This document shows positions 59,901 through 64,000 of a stretch of DNA of 64,000 bases, one piece after another (positions within the stretch are counted from its first letter, which is position 1; each line of letters starts with the position of its first letter). The DNA comes from Manis javanica. Taxonomy: Eukaryota > Chordata > Mammalia > Pholidota > Manidae. Location of the stretch: NCBI RefSeq assembly GCF_040802235.1, contig NC_133167.1:2433001-2497000 (forward strand), written 5' to 3'. The translations under genes and the position numbers were made by a program. Below the pieces are notes generated by a model, which did no database searches, was not told the origin of the DNA, and worked only from the letters and a program-made list of their open reading frames with translations.

Positions 59901-62900
59901 CGGCCTGTGCCCTGGCCCACAGGGAGGGCGCCAGCTGCTCGCAAGCACCCACACTGCCCGGCCACCTGCCTCTGCCCAGTTTCCTCTCCACCTTTCCGTG
60001 TGCAGACTGTGTGGGCATGTGGATACAGGGGTGCCATCGAGACAGCGGTTTCTTAGACAGTCAATTCAGTGCACTTCGTGTCTGCTCCCATTTTCTCCTG
60101 TACAGAGACGGCATCGCCCTCCAAGGCAAACAGCTGCACAGATGTTAGCGCCCACCTGACCTCACTGGTACCACGGGGCAAGGCAGAGAGCGTGGCGTCA
60201 CTCCCCAGCCAGTGCAGCTATAGCAGCACCATTGTCCACGTGGGAGACAAGAAGCCGCAGCCTGAGCTTGGTACGCCTCCTGCTTCTTGGGTGATGTGAA
60301 GGCGATCTGATGTTAACAGCCAACTTCAGAACTCTGAAGGGCCCTCTTAAAATGTTCTTCAGGTTTGCCCAAGGGTGGAGGAACCCAGCACAGCCCAGTG
60401 AGGGGGCCCAGGAAATCCAAGCAGGAGATCAGGGTGGGGTGTCCCATCTCGCTGTGCTCACGCCACCTGGTGGCCGTGGGTGCCAGTAGGCGAGGGGCCC
60501 TGTGGGTGCTGAGCCTGGCCTCCCAGGACTGAGCAGGGATCTCAGGAATCCCCCCAGGTGGAGGCCGCCCCCCTGCCCTCGCCCGTTTGGGGACAGGAGC
60601 CAGCACAGGCCGCACCAGCAGTACGGCCAAGGGGTCACCGCCTGTCCTTCAGAACTCCCTGAGTGAGACGAATCCTGCGTTTGCTCTTTGCTGGGATGAG
60701 AGGGTGAGCGAGGTACACGTCAGAGTCAGCGTCCAGACTCCCTGCAGGACGCTCAGCAGCCCTGCCTGCCCCTGTCTGCCCCCACAGTTCCATGTGGGTA
60801 TGGCTGTCACGCGCTGTGGTCCCAAGCCAGCACAGGGTGACCTTAGCCTGCTGGGCTCCCAAAGTTGAGAACAGCCTCGGGGTATGTTCCGTGTCCGCCG
60901 AGGCTGAACCCAGAGGTCCCCCCAGTTCATTCTGCTGAGAAGACTGACTCCAGAGACCCAGCTTCAGTCCTCGCTCTGGCCTCTTGGTGCTGCCTTTCTT
61001 GGAAGCTCAGGGACCCCGTGGCGAGTCCCACCCCTGTGCGGCGGGCACCCCGAAGCCCCGTCCTGTGAGTGAGCCTCTGCACAGACGCAGCATAGGCTCT
61101 CCCCCGTTTTTCAGTACAAGGGCCCTTGCGATGGCAGGCCTGCCCTCCCCTTGCAGAGACGGCGGAGGACGCTGCCAGCGGGCCCAAGTCGCCCGAGTGC
61201 CTCGCAGGCCCCCCGCTGCCCTGCAGCTTGGGCCTGGAGAAGGAGCCCTTCAGGAGGCTGGGCCTCACCAAGGAAGTGCTGGCCGCCCACACCCAGAAGG
61301 AGGAGCAGAGCTTCCTGCTAAAGTTCAAAGAGAGAAAGAAACTCAGTGTCTTCCAGTCCCGCTGCCGCTACTACTTACAGGAAAGGTCCAAGGGGCAGTC
61401 GAGTGAAAGAAGTGAGTACCTGGATTAAACGTGCGATTTTAAAGTGCTTTGTTCTTACTGGTACTGAATCCAGGGCTGTTTTCTAAGTGTGAGCTGCCCC
61501 CGTTTAGGACCGGGGTGTTCCGAGAGAGCGGTGGGTTTTTCTGCTGATGCAGCCTTTCTGGCTGGGATGCTCTCAAGGATGTCACCTCGCACTCCAAGGG
61601 GGCGGTGCTCTAAAAAGAGGTGACGGTCCCAGGCTAGCGCCCCATGGCACACAGGGCCCGGGCACTTGCAATGCTGTCAGGCATTTCATGTGACTGCCAG
61701 GGACACGGGTCCCCCCACCTGCCCACCCGCAGAGGACCCTCAGAAAAACCAGGTGGGGCACAGCTAATTCTCACCAGAGGGAAGGAGCTCTCGCTGACAG
61801 AGCATCTGGTGGCGGGCTCCTGAGGAAGGAGGGCGCCCTGGCTGTCACCATATGACGGAGTGATGTCCTCCGCAGGGACATACCCTCCTGGCCGGCTGGC
61901 CTCAGGGCTGGACTACAGACTCCAAAGCCAGACAACCCATGAGCCAAGAGCCACCAGCAGCCAAAGGGCAAGGGGTGAAGTAGGATAGGCCAGCCTCTTC
62001 GCCCCTTTTCTGGTCCAGGACCTGGCATCTGACCCCCAGCCTCCTTCCCAGGCCCCAGGGACAGATGCCGTCTCTTTCCCGGGCTTCCAAGGCCTGACCC
62101 AGGGATCAGAGCTAGTGAGCCCGTTGACACACATAAGCTTCCCTGGGGTCGCTGGGCAGATACACTGAAGCGAATGTCTGAGACGTGGAGGAGGCTGCTG
62201 CCTTCCTGAAAGCCCAAGTCTTCCCCACTCTTCTCCTTCTCTCCTCTTCCCCAGACTCAGGGGCACTGCCAGAGTGAAGGGAACCTCTGTAAGAACCAGG
62301 AAGAGGCGCCGCCCCAGCCCTGGGCAGACCTACCCCCTGGGCCGGGCCTGTGCGCAGTGGCAGCTCTCTCCTGCCCACAAACTGCACTCCAGTCTGTGTA
62401 GTACACCTGTCCACAGCGGCCCCGCCGAGACCCTGGACTGGTGTCCCAGGAGCCCTGCGTCAGCCACCAGTCCCACCAGGGGACAGGTTTCCTACAGGAA
62501 GAACACCAGAGTCTGAATCGTAAAACCTCCACCCACTTAGTGGTTTGCTCTGGGTGCCCCTTTGCCTAAAGCAGGTAGCAAAGGCCCTTAGTACGGGTGT
62601 CAGGACATGTCCCCACGCACCTGCTGCGAGAGCCCCAAGTCACCGTACTGACATGCGAGGGAGAACAGGCCCGTGCCGTTGCCCACCCACACCAAGCTTG
62701 GCACGCCTCCCAGCCTGCAGTGCTCCCAGTGCGGCCTGTGCCCAGGGGCGGCGTGGGGGCAGTCCGGAGTCCCTTCTGTGACTGGCCGAGTCCTCCAGCC
62801 CCCTGAGGAAGGCCTCGCCTCTGCAGTCCTGGTCATTGGGGAGGAAGTGTTGGCTTCTGATGGCAAGTGTGCCCTCCACCGCTTGACCTCCACTTGCAGT

Positions 62901-64000
62901 GGAGTCGGGCTCATTTGGCAGGTGAAGCGGGGGACAGCTCTCCTGACGGAGCGGTAGTGACGAAGCTTGTGTAGTCGGAAAATGGGGTCAGATGAGACAG
63001 TCCCTCTTCCTTTCGGATCTCACAAACCCCTGTTGGGGCCCAGCATAGACTTGCTGGCTTTTTAATGGGGTTTTCTGGGGGGAACAAATAAATCCTTTTT
63101 AATACCATTTGTCATGACTATTATTCCATAAAGAAAACACATTTTAATACCAGAAGAAAACAAAGAATGTGACCTTGCAATTAAGGGTGGCCCTTTAAAT
63201 TGAGTCTAGTTCATGCAAACTTTACGTCTCGCTCTGATTTCTCACTTCACTGAGCATCAGGGTGGACCTGACGGGCCCCCGACCGCCACTGGGAAACATG
63301 GGTCGTTGGACTAGGGGTCACCTTCGAATGTCTGAGATTCTGCGCACAGTTTTACATTTTTAACTGGTGGTTTTTCCATTATTTTAGCTGCTCCTGGACT
63401 GAGAAATACCTCTGGAATAGATTCATCTTGGAAAAAAACTGGGAAGAACAGAAAACTGAAGTCCAGACGGGCCAAGCCTCGAGACTCCTCTGAGAGCCCT
63501 GGGTCTGGGGGGCCCAGGCCACACCGCCCCCCGCTGGCGGGCCTGAGTGCCACAGCCTGGTCACCCTCAGGCGCGTCCCAGCCCAGCGGCCCTGCCATGC
63601 CTTTCCCCCTCCCGGGGCCGGCTTACTCCCTGCCCGTGTTCCCACCCCCAGGAATCGTGCCAGCACCCAGGGCCGCGGCAGCGGCACCCGTGGCTTCCCA
63701 CGCCGCCTTCACGGTCCCTGCCGTGCCCATGGACACCCAGCACACATTTGCAGTCCAGCCCTCAGCATCCGCAGCCCCCTTGGCCCCGGTCATGGCATTG
63801 GTGTTGCCCAGCTACTCTTGCCCCTCAGTGACCCCAAACTTGCCGCAGGCCTTCTTCCCCGGTCAGCCTGAGTTTTCCGGTCAGACCTCACTCCCCAAAC
63901 AGCCATGTGCTTGTCCTCAGTCACGGGCTGGGCAACCGGCGTCACGTGCAGCCACCCCAGTCTCCCCGCTGTTGGCCGCCGAGCCCACAGGCAGGGCCTC
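35028..64000 (+). CDS. PER2: PER2 (period circadian regulator 2), partial at 3' end
   Basis: A non-coding exon 1 and 18 coding exons join in one open frame from the ATG at 42552 to the window end: 979 complete codons of a protein of about 1250 residues. PER2 is a negative limb clock protein. It dimerises with other PERs and CRYs, enters the nucleus and represses CLOCK:BMAL1; CK1 delta/epsilon and beta-TrCP set its stability. Visible parts: N-terminal NES-like [12 protein letters not shown] (about 109-120), PAS-A (about 178-246), PAS-B and PAC (about 318-437), NES-like IHRLLLQ (465-471), SGSSGYG degron (476-482), CK1 serine cluster (664-676), basic NLS in the last visible exon, then a Pro/Ala-rich tail. 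The CRY-binding C terminus lies outside the window. No breaks were seen. The 5' end is set by analogy to the E'-box. Confidence 0.98.
35209..35220. promoter_or_regulatory. Palindromic D-box GATTACGTAATC in intron 1
   Basis: A perfect 12-bp palindrome with core TTACGTAA, the optimal NFIL3/DBP site, 72 bases past the exon 1 donor and within the CpG island. Confidence 0.65.
35315..35365 (+). repeat. MIR core fragment
   Basis: GAGTACTCTTATCCCCATTT TACAGACCAAGAAACTGA matches the conserved MIR core. Confidence 0.65.
36855..36860. promoter_or_regulatory. Canonical E-box CACGTG
   Basis: GGCCACGTGGC palindromic context, 1.7 kb into intron 1. Confidence 0.4.
38725..38900 (+). repeat. MIR element
   Basis: CACTTTGCACAGGATGTGTG CCATTTACCTCC, CTCACAGATGAGCAGG and GGAGCTTGCCGAGGCCACAC give the MIR order (oldest tail decayed). 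Confidence 0.65.
39160..39165. promoter_or_regulatory. Canonical E-box (TCACGTGA)
   Basis: CACGTG within a perfect TCACGTGA palindrome in PER2 intron 1, next to an L2-like stretch. Confidence 0.4.
39180..39280 (+). repeat. L2 fragment
   Basis: CTGCCTCAGGACCTTTGCAT and the preceding CCTTGGCCACTCTGCTCC fit the L2 body. Confidence 0.5.
39285..39395 (+). repeat. Unassigned repeat, copy 2
   Basis: TTGGGTTCTCTTAAAAGCAG, TTATTAGGAGGTATAATCCC and CCCAGGACAGCAAGAGTAAG resemble 28411-28530 in order. The minisatellite starts right after it. Confidence 0.4.
39409..39690 (+). repeat. 16-bp minisatellite (about 17 units)
   Basis: Tandem copies of CCACTGCCAGGATG(C/T)C, with variants such as CTGCTGCCGGGATGCC and CCACTGCCCGGACGCC. 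Variation is nearly all C/T and A/G transitions at a few positions, and there are no length changes in the main block. All frames on both strands stay open through it, because no stop is formed. Confidence 0.97.
39954..40042. promoter_or_regulatory. Cluster of three CACGTG E-boxes in PER2 intron 1
   Basis: Perfect CACGTG at 39954-39959, 39983-39988 and 40037-40042, about 4.9 kb after exon 1. CLOCK:BMAL1 binds CACGTG, often at paired or clustered sites. A regulatory role is inferred only. Confidence 0.5.
40270..40611 (+). mobile_element. Tigger-type (TcMar) non-autonomous DNA transposon
   Basis: It begins ACTTGACCCTTGGACCACAT GGGTTTGAACTGCGTGG and ends CCCTGCACTGTTTAAGGGTC, giving imperfect terminal inverted repeats (GACCCTTG.AC-A against its complement). 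The interior ATACAGTATATAATACATAC and GGTTAGTAGTTACGTTTTGG GGG is that of a known Tigger MER element of about 340 bp. Confidence 0.82.
40649..40721 (+). other. Candidate alternative 5' UTR exon in PER2 intron 1
   Basis: A 73-bp GC- and CpG-rich segment with a good acceptor (TTTGTCCCGCTGCAG) and a strong donor (GCG|GTAAGCGC). No open coding continuity is needed, as the start codon lies later. No transcript evidence is available here. Confidence 0.3.
41935..42120 (+). repeat. L2-like fragment
   Basis: CAAAATGCTTCTGTGGCTCC then AAAGTGTAGACTCCATGCC and CCTGTCCCCTCCACAGCCC follow the L2 body order. Confidence 0.4.
42226..42335 (+). mobile_element. MER5A-like hAT fragment
   Basis: ACATCACCTAGGGGGGTTGT AAAATGCAGGCTCCTAGGCC and GAATCTGCATTTTCCCCAAG CTCCTTGCTAGG match MER5A in order, about 200 bp before exon 2. 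Confidence 0.6.
42534..42781 (+). CDS. PER2: PER2 exon 2, start codon at 42552
   Basis: Acceptor CTCTTTTACAG, 18 bases of UTR, then ATG in CAGCATGA (A at -3). Codons 1-76 plus two bases: [20 protein letters not shown] ... LGEPPAPHQ. The donor is GG|GTGCGT. It matches human MNGYAEFPPSPSNPTKEPVE and the [10 protein letters not shown] stretch. Confidence 0.96.
43276..43338 (+). CDS. PER2: PER2 exon 3
   Basis: 63 bp, [20 protein letters not shown]; acceptor GTGCTTATAG, donor GTAAGG, phase 2 on both sides. Matches human [20 protein letters not shown]. Confidence 0.96.
44092..44260 (+). mobile_element. MER20-type hAT element
   Basis: CAGTGTTCACCACCGGGGGC AATTTGTCTCC, GGAGACATTTGGGATGTCAT GGCTGGCGAGGG and GGTGAGGCCAGGGATGCCAC fit MER20. 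It ends within about 100 bases of PER2 exon 4. Confidence 0.75.
44321..44472 (+). CDS. PER2: PER2 exon 4
   Basis: 152 bp: [35 protein letters not shown]... Acceptor TTTCCCTCAG, donor GTACGT. Contains the N-terminal helix-loop-helix-like/NES leucine pattern and a KKARGK basic patch. Confidence 0.96.
44473..46763. other. PER2 intron 4
   Basis: 2.3 kb, GC-rich between 45540 and 46490, with a 337-codon minus-strand open frame from base composition only. No repeat family was recognised. Confidence 0.6.
46764..46885 (+). CDS. PER2: PER2 exon 5
   Basis: 122 bp: [20 protein letters not shown] ... FVVKNA. Acceptor TCTCGTGCAG, donor GTCAGT, unusual in having C at +3. Leads into PAS-A. Confidence 0.95.
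47849..48050 (+). CDS. PER2: PER2 exon 6 (PAS-A)
   Basis: 202 bp: [37 protein letters not shown]... Acceptor CTTCCCAG, donor GTGAGG. This is the heart of PAS-A, used in PER dimers. Confidence 0.97.
48051..50038. other. PER2 intron 6
   Basis: Contains an L2 3'-like piece at 48595-48650 (CCGTGGCACATCCCAGTGCT ... GCACGTAGTAGGTGCAG). 49400-50030 is AT-rich single-copy-looking sequence. No other feature seen. Confidence 0.6.
50039..50090 (+). CDS. PER2: PER2 exon 7
   Basis: 52 bp: [16 protein letters not shown]. Acceptor TTGTTTTAG, donor GTAAGC. Very short but exactly in phase; matches human [16 protein letters not shown]. Confidence 0.96.
50951..51093 (+). CDS. PER2: PER2 exon 8
   Basis: 143 bp: [40 protein letters not shown] ... 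Acceptor CTCCTCTGCAG, donor GTAACA. Linker between PAS-A and PAS-B. Confidence 0.96.
51094..52608. other. PER2 intron 8
   Basis: 1.5 kb, C-rich to about 51830 and AT-rich after. No exon or recognisable repeat. Confidence 0.6.
52609..52687 (+). CDS. PER2: PER2 exon 9
   Basis: 79 bp: [25 protein letters not shown]. Acceptor ATTCTTTCAG, donor GTAAGC. Start of PAS-B. Confidence 0.96.
52688..54787. other. PER2 intron 9
   Basis: 2.1 kb. AT-rich to 53050, then an unusual GC-rich block (53100-54310) ending near a CAATAAACC signal, then A-rich 54310-54480. No repeat could be named. Confidence 0.5.
54788..54894 (+). CDS. PER2: PER2 exon 10 (PAS-B)
   Basis: 107 bp: [35 protein letters not shown]. Acceptor TTCCTTGCAG, donor GTAGGT. 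Confidence 0.96.
55470..55623 (+). CDS. PER2: PER2 exon 11 (PAS-B end and PAC)
   Basis: 154 bp: [40 protein letters not shown] ... Acceptor TACTCTCCTAG, donor GTGAGT. Nearly identical to the human protein. Confidence 0.97.
55904..56012 (+). CDS. PER2: PER2 exon 12
   Basis: 109 bp: [36 protein letters not shown]. Acceptor AACTGCCCAG, donor GTGGGT. The end is the conserved NES-like helix. A CACGTG falls inside the exon. Confidence 0.96.
56746..56871 (+). CDS. PER2: PER2 exon 13 (beta-TrCP degron)
   Basis: 126 bp: [42 protein letters not shown]. Acceptor TGTCTCCGCAG, donor GTGAGT. Carries the SGSSGYG phosphodegron bound by beta-TrCP after CK1 action. Confidence 0.97.
56872..57796. other. PER2 intron 13
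   Basis: Microsatellite at its start, then AT-rich 57170-57480. No other feature seen. Confidence 0.6.
56922..56999 (+). repeat. (CA)n/(CGCA)n microsatellite beside exon 13
   Basis: About 78 bases of alternating purine-pyrimidine: CA repeats, CGCG, CGCA and CACACG units. It starts only 51 bases after the exon 13 donor. Confidence 0.97.
57797..57881 (+). CDS. PER2: PER2 exon 14
   Basis: 85 bp: [28 protein letters not shown]. Acceptor TTCTTCAAG, donor GTGAAA. The residue before ICKNGNK is Gly where human has Glu. Confidence 0.93.
57882..59112. other. PER2 intron 14
   Basis: 1.2 kb. A part near 58560-58610 (TGGCTGAGCATTGGGGACCC AGTAAAGAGCAGGCCATGGC) is L2/MIR-like. No exon found. Confidence 0.55.
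59113..59275 (+). CDS. PER2: PER2 exon 15
   Basis: 163 bp: [20 protein letters not shown] ... [23 protein letters not shown]. Acceptor TCATCTTTCAG, donor GTGTGG. The conserved CK1-binding motif begins here. Confidence 0.95.
59363..59481 (+). CDS. PER2: PER2 exon 16
   Basis: 119 bp: [39 protein letters not shown]. Acceptor CTCCACGCAG, donor GTATCT. Intron 15 is only 87 bp. Confidence 0.94.
60106..60270 (+). CDS. PER2: PER2 exon 17 (CK1 serine cluster, FASP region)
   Basis: 165 bp: [54 protein letters not shown]. Acceptor TCTCCTGTACAG, donor GTACGC. Serines at about 664, 667, 670, 673 and 676 keep the S-x-x-S ladder phosphorylated by CK1; the first equals the human familial advanced sleep phase residue S662. 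Confidence 0.96.
61157..61411 (+). CDS. PER2: PER2 exon 18
   Basis: 255 bp: [20 protein letters not shown] ... [49 protein letters not shown]. Acceptor CCCCTTGCAG, donor GTGAGT. Second part of the CK1-binding segment. Confidence 0.96.
61412..63387. other. PER2 intron 18
   Basis: 2.0 kb, GC-rich to 63000, AT-rich at 63060-63220. No exon or repeat was recognised. Confidence 0.6.
63388..64000 (+). CDS. PER2: PER2 exon 19 (partial, runs off window)
   Basis: Acceptor CATTATTTTAG, then [36 protein letters not shown], which holds the basic NLS, and a Pro/Ala-rich tract ([33 protein letters not shown]). It stays open for all 613 bases. Alanine runs (AAAAAP) and P/A content differ in length from human. 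No stop or donor in the window. Confidence 0.96.

Overview
The window is genomic DNA from a placental mammal. It holds two intron-split genes whose exons can be read and joined in frame. It also carries relics of MIR, L2, L1, MLT1, ERVL, hAT-Charlie/MER and Tigger elements. I saw no Alu, B1/B2, carnivore, equine, porcine or bovine type SINE, so it does not look like a primate, rodent or one of those lineages; the species cannot be named from this alone.

Layout. Positions 1 to 14706 on the minus strand carry the 5' part of TRAF3IP1 (IFT54/MIP-T3): coding exons 1 to 8, about 373 codons, with the 3' half beyond the window start. Its start codon lies in a GC-rich, CpG-rich promoter with a 40-bp tandem repeat directly upstream. 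About 20 kb of intergenic DNA follows (roughly 14.8 to 35.0 kb). It holds old repeats, including a decayed ERVL pol relic, an MLT1 LTR, an L1 3' end and a hAT element, plus a CpG cluster near 28.5 kb and a perfect CRE at 33.3 kb. On the plus strand, PER2 starts near 35.03 kb with a non-coding exon. The start codon is at 42552 and coding runs through 18 exons to the window end, 979 complete codons, stopping inside the large proline-rich exon. Every splice phase checks out and no coding frame is broken.

The two genes are head to head, as PER2 and TRAF3IP1 are in human. PER2 is a core repressor of the circadian clock; TRAF3IP1 is an intraflagellar transport subunit needed for cilia. Nothing in the sequence joins them functionally beyond shared neighbourhood.

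The richest regulatory reading is at PER2. There is an E'-box (CACGTT) at the expected promoter spot, D-box matches on both sides (TTATGTAA upstream, TTACGTAA in intron 1), two CCAAT boxes, an upstream CRE, and three perfect CACGTG E-boxes within 89 bp in intron 1. I found no unknown biological system here. The most useful leads are these clock elements, a possible unannotated 5' exon in PER2 intron 1, a 16-bp minisatellite, and transposon remnants close to PER2 exons.
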